From: Bacillota bacterium
GTDB taxonomy: Bacteria > Bacillota > Halanaerobiia > B1SED10-174
NCBI GenBank assembly: GCA_007122335.1
Contig: SKTZ01000031.1
Location: 1 to 42,145, forward strand
Direction: 5' to 3'
DNA length: 42,145 bases
This document shows positions 7,974-15,801 of this stretch, piece after piece. A program made the position numbers and the translations under genes. A model generated the notes under the pieces. It was not told the origin of the DNA. It did no database searches and saw only the letters and a program-made list of their open reading frames with translations. Position 1 is the first letter of the stretch, and each line of letters opens with the position of its first letter.

Positions 7974-8705
7974 TTAATTCCGCCGCTGGAAAGCGGAGAT
8001 TAAATCTGATTGAGCTCTCTCGCTCAATCCCAGTTCCGGGAGATCTCTTTCCAGTTCTTCTGAGGTCCCGTAACCCATGATATAGCCGTTTATTCTTGCT
8101 GCAGCTGTAGAATAAACCAGGTCAGTAAAGTCAGGATAAATTTCTTTCAATTCTCCGATTAATCTTCGATTGGCCTGCAGGTAATATTTTTGGTGGTAAT
8201 CTTCAGCAGAATAAAAATTGGTGTAGGGTTCAATGGCAGTATAAACGTTTCTTCCTGTTTTTTCAGCAAGTTCTTCCCGTGTTTTTTCAGCAAGTTCTTT
8301 TTGTTCAGGGTTGTGATAAAATACTACAGCCCTGTACTGCCGGGAATAGGGGTAAGAGGAAGGGTTGTGGTCACTCCAGAATATTTCCAGGAGAGCGGAA
8401 TAAGAAATCTGGTCGGGATTAAATTTAATCTGTAAGGTTTCCGTGTGATCTCCCATATTTCGGTAGGTGGGGTCGGGAGTTGTCCCGCCAGCATAACCCA
8501 CTACAGTACTGATGACACCATCTAATTGCCCGAACCGGGCATCCGGTCCCCAGAATCAGCCCAGAGCAAATGTGGCAAGTTCATAATTTTCAGGAGAGTT
8601 GTCGTCGATAGGTGGTATTTCGGCCTGCACTTCATTCACCTCCAGGGGAAAAGCCAGGAAAAGCAGAGCAATAATAAAAGCACCAAAAAGGGTAATTTTT
8701 AACAT
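7974..8705 (-). CDS. msrA: Exported selenocysteine-type peptide methionine sulfoxide reductase MsrA (in-frame UGA read as Sec)
   Basis: Reading from ATG at 8705 (after AGGGGGGA) to the stop at 7974 gives 243 residues with a single in-frame TGA at 8558-8556. Around it the protein reads ELATFALG-U-FWGPDARFG, where U is the TGA. In MsrA this position is the catalytic Cys of the GCFWG motif. Downstream, VGYAGGTTPDPTYRNMGDHTE and the YHQKYY region are intact MsrA. Residues 1-28 (hydrophobic core, end VQA-E) form a Sec signal peptide, so the enzyme should work outside the cytoplasm, reducing methionine-S-sulfoxide in envelope proteins. No Cys occurs elsewhere in the chain. A hairpin with a GUU loop lies at the right distance for a bacterial SECIS. 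Selenocysteine MsrA is known from some bacteria and algae. A start at the ATG at 8501 would lack the catalytic residue and is not favoured. Confidence 0.87.
8527..8541 (-). promoter_or_regulatory. Candidate bacterial SECIS hairpin in msrA
   Basis: On the coding (minus) strand TGCCCG-GTT-CGGGCA forms a perfect 6-bp stem with a 3-base loop beginning GU. Twenty bases separate the TGA (8558-8556) from the loop, within the range seen for bacterial SECIS elements, where an apical G and U contact SelB. Basis: sequence plus known SECIS rules; folding was not computed. Confidence 0.7.
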
Positions 8706-8773
8706 CACTATTCCCCCCTAAATTATTCGTGCTTATATTATAACTCTTTTTAATAATAATTACCATTATTATT

Positions 8774-10015
8774 TTAACTTTTTTTAGCTGAGAGCGGGAG
8801 CAGGATAGCAAAAATAGCGGAAAGCAGGAATGAGAAAAGAGCAAACAGGATTGAAAATAAGTAGGTCCCTGAGAAATCGTATAAGAACCCCCCCATAAAA
8901 GTACCCAGGGCAGGACCCAAACCCATACAGATAAGGGTTGAGAGTCCCCAGATTTTTCCCAGAGAAGCCCTACCAAATATTGAACCGGCATATCCAGCCA
9001 CTCCCCCCGGCTCAATTGCCCAGTAAATTGTGAAAAGAATTGCAGAGATGGCTCCTCCGATAAGGGAAACCCGGGTGGAAAAAAGGAGTAAACAGGCCAG
9101 AACCCCTGAAAGCGGGGCAATTATCAGCATTATTTTCCGGCCCCGCGCTTCTTTGTCCTGGCGGGCGACAATTCGGTCTGCGAAAATACCCATCAGGGGC
9201 ATGAGCACTATCCCGCTTAATCCTATAAGGACATAAAGGCCGGTTGCAGTCCTTAAGGGAAGACCGATTTCCCGGACCCAGAACATAATCACCTGGGTCC
9301 AGATTAAAAATTCTCCGACCAGGCTGAAGAAGAAAGCCAGGATTGCTCCCCAGATTGCAAAGGAAGAGAAGGCCTGCTTTATGGTCCAGGTGGTAGCAGA
9401 GGCCGCTTTTGGCTGTCCTCCCGGTTGAATACCATAATTTTCGGGGTCTTTTTTACTGAGCAGGGTTGCCAGGATAAGAGCTCCGAGAATAACCAGACTG
9501 AGAACCTGCATTGCTGCCCGCCAGTCTACAGTAGAAAGAATATTTTCTACCCCCAGGCTTAATATTACCTGGGAAACGGGGGCTCCCATGAACGCCCATC
9601 CCCACATTCTGGCGTAGTTGGGTCCAACAAACCATTTTCGAACTGACACTGTTGAGGATACCCAGAGCATTCCAGTGCCAATGCCAGCAAATATGGCATA
9701 TGAAGCCAGGTAGGCGGGATAAGTCTGGACCTGACTGGTCAGAAAAAAACCGAGAGCTCCGAATACTGCTCCAATTGCATAAGCTGGCCGGGGCCCCCAG
9801 CGGTCGATAATTACCCCGCTGCCAAAGGCGGTTAGAGCATAAATGGTCATCATAAGGGAGTAACCAAGGGAAACCTGACCGACTGTCCAGCCCAGGTCCT
9901 CCTGCATGGGGTCCAGGAGAACTGAAAAGGTTGCCCGGTAGCCAAAAAGGCAAAAAACAGCCAGCCAGGCTGAGGCTATTACCTGAATTCCTAACTTCTG
10001 GTCTGGTTTTAACAT
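8774..10015 (-). CDS. MFS transporter, oxalate/formate antiporter-like
   Basis: 413 residues with about 12 hydrophobic segments in two halves, an inner-membrane secondary carrier. It opens with IASAWLAVFCLFGYRATFSVLLDPMQEDLGW and has the loop GSGVIIDRWGPRPAYAIGA (the MFS motif between TM2 and TM3) and a related one, MGIFADRI, in the second half. These look like the OFA / monocarboxylate branch, suggesting export or uptake of an organic acid, but the substrate cannot be read from sequence. ATG at 10015 follows GGAGGGAAGGCA. It diverges from the DUF6485 operon. The A/T-rich gap to msrA (8706-8773) shows no clear hairpin. Confidence 0.88.
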   Translation of the reverse strand: MLKPDQKLGIQVIASAWLAVFCLFGYRATFSVLLDPMQEDLGWTVGQVSLGYSLMMTIYALTAFGSGVIIDRWGPRPAYAIGAVFGALGFFLTSQVQTYPAYLASYAIFAGIGTGMLWVSSTVSVRKWFVGPNYARMWGWAFMGAPVSQVILSLGVENILSTVDWRAAMQVLSLVILGALILATLLSKKDPENYGIQPGGQPKAASATTWTIKQAFSSFAIWGAILAFFFSLVGEFLIWTQVIMFWVREIGLPLRTATGLYVLIGLSGIVLMPLMGIFADRIVARQDKEARGRKIMLIIAPLSGVLACLLLFSTRVSLIGGAISAILFTIYWAIEPGGVAGYAGSIFGRASLGKIWGLSTLICMGLGPALGTFMGGFLYDFSGTYLFSILFALFSFLLSAIFAILLPLSAKKS

Positions 10016-10048
10016 TGCCTTCCCTCCAATTTTTTTTGTTTATTGGTT

Positions 10049-10077
10049 TTGCCATAAAGGCCGGTTTTCGTTATAAT
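10049..10077 (+). promoter_or_regulatory. Sigma-A promoter for the DUF6485 / QueG-like pair
   Basis: TTGCCA (10049-10054), a 17-base spacer, and a perfect TATAAT (10072-10077), 33 bases before the ATG at 10110. It lies in the divergent gap with the MFS gene. Confidence 0.75.
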
Positions 10078-10109
10078 GTTAATAGCCTGTAAAAAGGAGT
10101 GAATGGTTA

Positions 10110-10304
10110 ATGCAATGTCCGCAAATTGAAAAAAATATGGAAGACTGCAACTGTACCTATGAACCCTGTCCCCGCAAGGGAAAATGCTGTGAATGTATTG
10201 CCTTCCACCGCAGGAGTAATCAACTTCCGGCTTGCTTTTTCTCTGCAGAAACTGAAAAAACCTATGACCGTTCTTTCGCCGCTTTCATCAGGGAGAACTC
10301 CTGA
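10110..10304 (+). CDS. Small Cys-rich protein, DUF6485 type
   Basis: 64 residues with eight Cys: MQCP, CNCTYEPCPRKGKCCECI and PACFF. The pattern CNCTYxPCxRKGxCCEC and the end TYDRSFAAFI match what I recall as DUF6485, a small cytoplasmic family of anaerobes that probably binds metal or an Fe-S cluster; no function is established. ATG at 10110 follows AAAAAGGAGTGAATGGTTA. A TGA at 10302-10304 is followed two bases later by the next ATG, so the two genes are translationally coupled. The frame at 10126 on the same strand is a shadow. Confidence 0.75.
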   Translation: MQCPQIEKNMEDCNCTYEPCPRKGKCCECIAFHRRSNQLPACFFSAETEKTYDRSFAAFIRENS

Positions 10305-10306
10305 AA

Positions 10307-11056
10307 ATGACGCAAAAAGCTTTGGAAAGCATTGAATTATTAACCCGGGGAACCGGATGTTTTGCAAAAACTGCATGTCTTTCACCTGAGGAGCTTGCTG
10401 ATGCAAAATCCCGGGGAGGAATTGACTTTTCCGGGCTTCCCTATGTTGTTTCAATAATTGCTCCCTTTCCTGCCGTGCTAATCAACCAGTTGCGGGAAGG
10501 ACCTTCTTTAACCTACCTTTACCAGTACCGGGTGGTAAATACCCAGCTTGATCGTTTGATGCTCGAGATTAGCACCTTCCTGGAACAAGCCGGAGGGCAG
10601 GCCTTCCCCATACCTGCTTCCCAACGCATTGGCAATAAATTTCAGAGTATTTTTCCTCATAGGACTGCCGCTCGAGCAGCAGGGCTGGGGTGGATTGGCC
10701 GGAGCAGCCACCTTATAACAAAAGCCAGAGGGCCGAGGGTAAGGCTGGGAACGGTTTTAACGGATCTACCCCTGCCCCAGGGAGAACCATTAAAAAATGG
10801 TTGCGGTGATTGTCGAGCCTGTGTAGAGGCCTGTCCACCCGGGGCAATTAAAGGTCCGGAATTTAATCCCGAAGATTCCCAGGAGAAACGCTTTGATCCG
10901 CAGGCCTGCCACGATTATAAAAACCTGGTTCGGGACCATTTTGGGAAGAGGGTTTGCGGCATCTGTCTGGCAGTTTGTCCTCACGGACCATTTCAACTGC
11001 CCGTTAACGGTCGGGATAATGATCATCCCCTGGTGCCTCCAAGGCAAAAAGGATAG
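10307..11056 (+). CDS. QueG-like 4Fe-4S reductase (epoxyqueuosine reductase family)
   Basis: 249 residues. The C-terminal half has the double-cluster ferredoxin fold: Cys166, 169, 172 and 176 (CGDCRACVEAC), then Cys217, 220 and 224 (CGICLAVCP). The stretch HRTAARAAGLGWIGRSSHLITKARGP (119-144) is typical of the family that includes epoxyqueuosine reductase QueG, which makes queuosine at tRNA position 34. QueG is usually about 310-380 residues and carries a cobalamin domain; this protein is shorter, so a paralogue of unknown substrate is likelier than QueG itself. Its 3' end overlaps mnmM by 53 bp on the opposite strand. Confidence 0.85.
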   Translation: MTQKALESIELLTRGTGCFAKTACLSPEELADAKSRGGIDFSGLPYVVSIIAPFPAVLINQLREGPSLTYLYQYRVVNTQLDRLMLEISTFLEQAGGQAFPIPASQRIGNKFQSIFPHRTAARAAGLGWIGRSSHLITKARGPRVRLGTVLTDLPLPQGEPLKNGCGDCRACVEACPPGAIKGPEFNPEDSQEKRFDPQACHDYKNLVRDHFGKRVCGICLAVCPHGPFQLPVNGRDNDHPLVPPRQKG

Positions 11057-11588
11057 GGGGATTGTTGGCCTGGTTGATAAAACTGTACTGGAGGACAATA
11101 ACTTCTTCCTGGTTGAGGGTGGGTAAGAATTTTTCCAGAGCAGCCAGTTCTCCCTTGCCCTCAGTATGTCCGTGATAGGCTACGATGGTAATTATACCTC
11201 CCGGGGCCAGCATTGGCAAAGCTTTGCGGATAGCTGTTATGGTACTATCGGGATTTGTCGAAATTTCGTGGTCACTTCCCGGCAGGTAACCCAGGTTAAA
11301 AACAATTACCCTGAAGGGTCCCCGGGTTAACTCGTCCAGGTTGCGGTGATCTCCATTAATTAGCTCTACTCGTTCGGAATGGCCTTCGTCTTCCAAAAGC
11401 TTGGCGGTCTTTTTTACCGCTTCCTCCTGGATATCGATGGCTACAACCTGGCCCTGAGGGCCAACGAGGTTGGCTAAATGCCGGGTATCCTTTCCGTTGC
11501 CGGCGGTGGCGTCCAGAGCCCTGTCTCCAGGCTGGAGAGCCCGCTCCATTAATTCGTGGCTGAATTTAAGAGCATTAGATAAAAGCAT
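11004..11588 (-). CDS. mnmM: tRNA 5-aminomethyl-2-thiouridine-methyltransferase MnmM (YtqB)
   Basis: 194 residues, a class I SAM methyltransferase. SAM loop DATAGNGKDTRHLA (25-38), acidic strand VVAIDIQ, then VFNLGYLPGSDHE, the family signature. MnmM (YtqB in Bacillus, PF06962) methylates nm5s2U to mnm5s2U at the wobble position of several tRNAs in Bacillota and plants. ATG at 11588 sits after GGAAAGG. It is divergent from the phosphoesterase gene and convergent with the QueG-like gene. Usual length is 190-200, so it is complete. Confidence 0.9.
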   Translation of the reverse strand: MLLSNALKFSHELMERALQPGDRALDATAGNGKDTRHLANLVGPQGQVVAIDIQEEAVKKTAKLLEDEGHSERVELINGDHRNLDELTRGPFRVIVFNLGYLPGSDHEISTNPDSTITAIRKALPMLAPGGIITIVAYHGHTEGKGELAALEKFLPTLNQEEVIVLQYSFINQANNPPILFALEAPGDDHYPDR

Positions 11589-11619
11589 TTTAACCTTCCT
11601 TTCCTTTGAGGTGATAGAT

Positions 11620-12108
11620 TTGAAAATTGGTGTGCTTTCCGATACCCATATTCCCCACCGGGCGTGCCGTTTGCCTGAAAACCTGGTTAAGGATTTTGCT
11701 GGAGTTGATATGATCCTGCATGCTGGGGATCTTGTTACAGAAGACGTATTAAAAAAATTAGAGGAATTGGCTCCCTGCCATGCTGTGCGAGGAAATATGG
11801 ATGGGCCCGCCCTGCAACAAAAGTTGCCGGAAAAAAAAGAAATTAAAGCAGGAAATATTCGGATCGGACTTTTACACGGTCACGGGATGGGGGGCAATGC
11901 TCTGCAGAAAGCCCAGGTTGAATTTGGTTCCCGCAACCTTGATGTGGTTGTTTTTGGCCATTCCCATCATCCCTACAATGAAATCCACCGGAGCTGTCTT
12001 TTTTTTAACCCGGGTTCTCCTACTGATAAAAGATGGGTTCCCTATTTTTCTTATGGGTTCCTATACATTGAAAAAGATCGAGTTAAGGGGAAAATAATAA
12101 GTTTTTGA
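11620..12108 (+). CDS. YfcE-type metallophosphoesterase
   Basis: 162 residues from TTG at 11620, chosen because GAGG lies eight bases upstream and the family begins KIGVLSDTH; a longer frame reaches back to 11470 but runs through the mnmM start. Motifs: SDTHIPHRA (metal ligands Asp and His), HAGDLV, RGNMD, LHGHGMG and FGHSHHPY, the two-metal centre of the MJ0936/YfcE phosphodiesterase family. Cytoplasmic; the natural substrate is uncertain. Its stop overlaps the first bases of the YlbF gene's extended frame, and it heads a run of four genes in the same direction. Confidence 0.92.
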   Translation: MKIGVLSDTHIPHRACRLPENLVKDFAGVDMILHAGDLVTEDVLKKLEELAPCHAVRGNMDGPALQQKLPEKKEIKAGNIRIGLLHGHGMGGNALQKAQVEFGSRNLDVVVFGHSHHPYNEIHRSCLFFNPGSPTDKRWVPYFSYGFLYIEKDRVKGKIISF

Positions 12109-12128
12109 GTTCAAAAGGGGGTTTTAAA

Positions 12129-12488
12129 GTGGCAGTTTACGATCTTGCCCATAAGCTAGGCGAACAACTAAAAAAATCAGAAGAATACCAGGAATATCAA
12201 AACTATCGGCAGGAATTACTAAAAGATGAGGAAACAAAAAAAATGGTTGATGATTACCAGAATATTAGTTTCCGGGTAAATTCAGCGAAAGCCTGGGGCC
12301 AGGAAGTTAAAGAAGAGGATCAAAAGAAACTGGAAAAACTGGAAGAACTGGTTCAACTAAATATCAGGGCCAGGAAATATCTTGAAGCTGAAACCAGGAT
12401 GAGTATAATCCTTCAGGATATCCAGAAAATAATCTTTGAAGATCTGGAACTTGGTTTGTTTCAGGAAAAAGAGGAGGAAGACGGGTAA
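12129..12488 (+). CDS. YlbF/YmcA-family protein
   Basis: 119 residues from GTG at 12129, after AGGGGG (12115-12120). The start upstream at 12105 (TTG) overlaps the previous stop and lacks a site. The protein is almost all helix and highly charged: AVYDLAHKLGEQLKKSEEYQEY, KDEETKKMVDDYQ, QVKEEDQKKLEKL-like turns, then AETRMSIILQDIQKIIFEDL. This matches the YlbF/YmcA family (COG3679), of which Bacillus members with YaaT affect RNase Y and mRNA processing. Only one member is seen here. The stop is directly followed by the HAD gene's ATG. Confidence 0.85.
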   Translation: MAVYDLAHKLGEQLKKSEEYQEYQNYRQELLKDEETKKMVDDYQNISFRVNSAKAWGQEVKEEDQKKLEKLEELVQLNIRARKYLEAETRMSIILQDIQKIIFEDLELGLFQEKEEEDG

Positions 12489-13304
12489 ATGAAGAAAAAA
12501 ATGGTGGCCCTGGATATTGATGGGACCCTTGTTGATAAAGAAGGAAAACTTACTCCCCGAACTGCAAAAGCGATTAGTGGAATAAAGGATATGGGGGTAA
12601 ATGTTGTTCTGGCAACGGGGAGGAGATATTTTTCCTGCCGGGAATTAATTAACGAGCTCGCAATTACCCTCCCGGTAGTAACCCATAACGGGGCTTTGGT
12701 TTTAAGTTCCTGTGGGCAGGAGGTTTTCCAAAGCCGTCCTCTCGATGCAGGCTGGCTTCCGGGAGTGCTTGCGGAAATGGAGGAGCAACAAATTGATCAT
12801 TACTTACACTCTCTGGATAATATTTGGCTTTACCGGGAACCCCGAATGGAGTGGGGGGCAAAACACCTGGAAAAAAACAAGGATTTTGTTGAGTGGTTTG
12901 AATTTTCCAGTTTTCCCAATCGTCCCTTTCACCGAGTAATGGCTGTGGGCTCAAAAGAACAGATAAGTGGTTTTCTGCAGGAAAGCAGGAAAAGCATAAA
13001 TGGTTCCTGCCGCTATATCCACTTTACATCTGAGTATCATGAAATGGATATCCTTGAGTTTCTGCATCCACAGGCTAACAAGGCCAGCGGACTGAAATTT
13101 ATCGCCGAAAACCTTGGAGTTAAACCTGATGAAATTTTAGCTGTTGGCGATGAAACCAATGATATCGAAATGATTAAGTGGGCGGGGCTTGGAGTGGCCA
13201 TGGGTAATGCTCTTCCCGGATTGAAAGAGGAAGCAGACCTGGTTTGCGGGAATAATGATGAAGATGGCCTGGCAGAATTACTGGAAAAAATATATCTTCT
13301 TTGA
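12489..13304 (+). CDS. Cof-type HAD phosphatase
   Basis: 271 residues, the length of the Cof/YidA group (HAD IIB). Motif I is ALDIDGTLVD (Asp9, Asp11); motif II is VLATGRRY; the cap is alpha/beta in the middle; motif III/IV is KASGLKFIAENLGV with AVGDETNDIEMIKWAGLGVAMGNA. These are soluble sugar-phosphate or FMN/pyridoxal-phosphate phosphatases with broad activity. ATG starts immediately after the YlbF TAA, with GAGGAGG in the preceding gene as ribosome site. Next gene follows 12 bp on. Confidence 0.95.
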   Translation: MKKKMVALDIDGTLVDKEGKLTPRTAKAISGIKDMGVNVVLATGRRYFSCRELINELAITLPVVTHNGALVLSSCGQEVFQSRPLDAGWLPGVLAEMEEQQIDHYLHSLDNIWLYREPRMEWGAKHLEKNKDFVEWFEFSSFPNRPFHRVMAVGSKEQISGFLQESRKSINGSCRYIHFTSEYHEMDILEFLHPQANKASGLKFIAENLGVKPDEILAVGDETNDIEMIKWAGLGVAMGNALPGLKEEADLVCGNNDEDGLAELLEKIYLL

Positions 13305-13316
13305 GGAGGTTTTCCA

Positions 13317-13997
13317 ATGGAAATTCGGTTTCTTGGTCATTCCGGTTTCTGGATTGATGAGGGGGATTATAAACTGCTTATTGACCCTTTTATTACAGGT
13401 AATCCCCAGGCTGAGGACGAGTATCTGGAATTGAAACCTGACTGGATTCTCCTGACCCACGGTCATGGTGACCACCTGGGTGACGCTATTACAATGGCCA
13501 AGGAAAGCGGGGCAACTATAATTGCGCCCTTTGAGCTGGCAACTTATTGTGAGAAAAAAGGGTGCCAGGTTCATCCGATGCATATTGGAGGGGCTCATGT
13601 TTTCCCCTTTGGCCGGGTAAAAATGACTCCTGCGTTACATGGTTCGGCAGTTATAGAAGATGATCAGATCATTTATACTGGAAGCCCCTGTGGTTTTCTC
13701 ATCCAGATAGAAGGGCGTTCCATCTACCACGCTGGTGATACAGGTCTTTTTTCAGATATGCGATTGATTGTTCCTGAAGGGGGACTGGACCTGGCGATTC
13801 TTCCCATTGGAGATAACTTTGTCATGGGGCCTGATGATGCTGCCCGGGCAGTTGATTTCTTAGCTCCAAGGCGGGTAATTCCCATGCACTACGATACTTT
13901 TCCTCTTATTTTCCAGGATCCTGATCATTTTAAAAAACAGGTTGAGGATAAGACCGAAGTTATAATTTTGAAACCGGGTGAAGTTTTAAGGATTTAG
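13317..13997 (+). CDS. UPF0173 metal-dependent hydrolase (YtkL-like)
   Basis: 226 residues of metallo-beta-lactamase fold. Metal motif LTHGHGDHLGDA (His48, His50, Asp52, His53), then HGSAV, HAGDTGLFSDM and IPMHYDTFP. The opening EIRFLGHSGFWI is typical of UPF0173, widespread hydrolases without a firm substrate. In Bacillus subtilis ytkL lies near ytoI and dnaE, as here. ATG at 13317 follows GAGGAGG. It ends at a strong terminator facing the NifU-like gene. Confidence 0.93.
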   Translation: MEIRFLGHSGFWIDEGDYKLLIDPFITGNPQAEDEYLELKPDWILLTHGHGDHLGDAITMAKESGATIIAPFELATYCEKKGCQVHPMHIGGAHVFPFGRVKMTPALHGSAVIEDDQIIYTGSPCGFLIQIEGRSIYHAGDTGLFSDMRLIVPEGGLDLAILPIGDNFVMGPDDAARAVDFLAPRRVIPMHYDTFPLIFQDPDHFKKQVEDKTEVIILKPGEVLRI

Positions 13998-14001
13998 TAA
14001 T

Positions 14002-14036
14002 AAAAAAGGGGGGAGTCTAGGCCCCCCCCTTTTTAT
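14002..14036. terminator. Bidirectional terminator between the UPF0173 and NifU-like genes
   Basis: A run of A and six G (14003-14013) pairs with the C run and T tract at 14022-14035 around a short AGTCTAGG-type loop. It works for both convergent genes. Confidence 0.85.
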
Positions 14037-14255
14037 CTATGCTTCTTCAACTTTCTTAACTTCAGGAATTTCTTCCTTTAAAATTCTTTCAATACCATTG
14101 GCTAGAGTCATGGAGGCCATTGGGCAGCCCTTGCAGGCTCCGGTAAGGCGAACCCTTACAACGCCATCCTTAACTTCAACCAGTTCCACATCCCCGCCAT
14201 CAGCCTGGAGAGCGGGGCGGATTTTTTCCAACGCAGTTTTTACTTTTTCTTCCAT
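14037..14255 (-). CDS. NifU-like Fe-S scaffold (Nfu domain)
   Basis: 72 residues, a stand-alone Nfu domain. ALEKIRPALQADGGDVELVEV, then VRLTGACKGCPMASMTLANGIE with Cys41 and Cys44 that bridge a [4Fe-4S] cluster between two subunits. It delivers clusters to target proteins in the cytoplasm. ATG at 14255 follows GGAGGTGGAAAC. The size is normal for minimal Nfu proteins of anaerobes. It diverges from the YtoI-like gene, with about 100 bp between the two starts. Confidence 0.95.
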   Translation of the reverse strand: MEEKVKTALEKIRPALQADGGDVELVEVKDGVVRVRLTGACKGCPMASMTLANGIERILKEEIPEVKKVEEA

Positions 14256-14363
14256 GTTTCCACCTCCTTGAACCTCAAATACCTGTTCCTGATTTTCCTT
14301 CGCGATAAAAACGTTATTTCCTCTAGTTTATTTTACCCGGATTTAAAAAAGAAGGTGATTTGC

Positions 14364-15674
14364 TTGGCTCCAAAATACCTGGAATTGATAAGATTTATTG
14401 AATCCCTGGAAGAAGGGGAAAAAATTTCGGTGCGCAAACTTGCCAAAGAACATGGAGTAAGCCAGGGTACTGCTTACCGGGCTATTAAAGAAGCTGAAAA
14501 TCAGGGTATCGTGAACACAATTGAAAGAGTTGGAACCATCAGAGTTCACGGAGATCCCCGCCAAAATACCCAGGAACTCACCTACAGGGAAGTAGCAAGA
14601 ATAGTTGAAGGGGAGCTTCTTGCCGGAGAAGCAGGGAGTCAGGAAAAACTGAAAAAATTTCTGATTGCTGCCATGGAACTTCCCGCTGCAGCCTCATACA
14701 TTGCGGAAGGAAACCTTGTTATTGTGGGAAATCGCCATGATATCCAGGAATATGCTTTAAACCACGGGGCCCCGGTTCTGGTTACCGGGGGTTTCGGGGT
14801 GGAAAAAGATATCCTAAAACTGGCTGAAAAAAAGGGATTGCCGGTAATTTCATCCTCTTACGATACCTTTTCCACTGGGGCCCTGATTAACCGGGCTTTA
14901 TTCGAGAGAAGTGTTCAGAAAAGGATTCTCCTGGTCGAGGATATAATGGTTACTGATGTGTTTTCCCTTAGCCCTGATTCAACAGTTTCGGACTGGTACC
15001 AGCTCCTGAAAAATACTCACCATACCCGGTTTCCCGTTATTAACAAGAGCGGCAGGGTGGTAGGGGTTGTCACGGGAAAGGATGTAGCGGAGGCTCCGGA
15101 AAAAAGGAGTGTTTCCCGGGTTATGACTCCCGACCCCATAACGGTGAGCCCCAAGACTTCCGTGGCCACGGTCTCCCATATTATGGTCTGGAGGGGAATT
15201 GAACTGTTGCCGGTTGTAGGAGAGAATCAAAAACTCCTTGGAATTGCCACCCGTCAGGACGTGATGCAGGCTCTGCATCAACTGGAAAAACAGCCCCACA
15301 TGGGGGAGGGGCTTGAGGATAATGTTTTAAGATCTGTTAGTGTCTACCGCCAGGATAAGCGGTTTATCCTCTCGGGGAGAGTTACAGGTTATATGCTGAA
15401 CAGGCTGGGAGTAATGAGCACTGGAATTATGAACCTGCTTTTTTCCAACCTGGCTGCCGAAATAATGCAGTCTGAAAATAAAGAGCGGGGCGAAATGGAA
15501 AATTATAATTTTTATTCAATAAAACCCCTGCCCCTGGGGAGTAGTTTCCTTATTGAAGGCGAATTACTGGAAGCCGGTCGTCATGGGGGGCTTGTTGAAA
15601 TGAGGGCCTATAATCAACCCGGGGAAGAGCTTGTTGCCAAAGCGACGGCCTGGGTAAAAGTCCTGGGGGGTTAG
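14364..15674 (+). CDS. ytoI: YtoI-like regulator: HTH, DRTGG, two CBS domains, thioesterase fold
   Basis: 436 residues from TTG at 14364, eight bases after GAAGG; the frame stays open upstream to 14268 but that extension lacks a ribosome site. In order: winged helix of the GntR sort (KISVRKLAKEHGVSQGTAYRAIKEAE, about 22-50), DRTGG domain (about 75-185), CBS pair with VEDIMVTDVFSL and SRVMTPDPITV (about 190-310), and a hotdog thioesterase-like end (about 320-436). This is the COG4109 layout of Bacillus YtoI, also about 439 residues. CBS domains usually bind adenosine nucleotides; the regulated genes are unknown. The neighbouring dnaE matches Bacillus gene order. Confidence 0.9.
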   Translation: MAPKYLELIRFIESLEEGEKISVRKLAKEHGVSQGTAYRAIKEAENQGIVNTIERVGTIRVHGDPRQNTQELTYREVARIVEGELLAGEAGSQEKLKKFLIAAMELPAAASYIAEGNLVIVGNRHDIQEYALNHGAPVLVTGGFGVEKDILKLAEKKGLPVISSSYDTFSTGALINRALFERSVQKRILLVEDIMVTDVFSLSPDSTVSDWYQLLKNTHHTRFPVINKSGRVVGVVTGKDVAEAPEKRSVSRVMTPDPITVSPKTSVATVSHIMVWRGIELLPVVGENQKLLGIATRQDVMQALHQLEKQPHMGEGLEDNVLRSVSVYRQDKRFILSGRVTGYMLNRLGVMSTGIMNLLFSNLAAEIMQSENKERGEMENYNFYSIKPLPLGSSFLIEGELLEAGRHGGLVEMRAYNQPGEELVAKATAWVKVLGG

Positions 15675-15685
15675 GAAGTTAAAGA

Positions 15686-15724
15686 GCCTGCGGGAGAAAA
15701 AATCCTGCAGGCATTTCTTTTTGT
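15686..15724 (+). terminator. Terminator after the YtoI-like gene
   Basis: GCCTGCGGGA (15686-15695) pairs with TCCTGCAGGC (15703-15712), one G-U pair, around AGAAAAAA; a T-rich run (15714-15724) follows. It sets off the dnaE transcription unit. Confidence 0.75.
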
Positions 15725-15801
15725 TAGAACGAATAAAACTGGGGATTGGAAGGAATAAGAGGGGGAAAAAAGAAATAATTAAGGAGAAGGAGGGGTTGGG
15801 A

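Noticed and set aside
7974-8501. msrA as a truncated gene or pseudogene starting at ATG 8501
   Set aside because: The frame continues without other stops to 8705 with signal peptide and motif residues exactly around one TGA, and a hairpin follows; a random nonsense mutation exactly at the catalytic Cys is much less likely.
8632-9120. Minus-strand 162-codon frame across the MFS and msrA gap
   Set aside because: Overlaps the MFS gene in another frame and the msrA signal peptide region; it has no family features.
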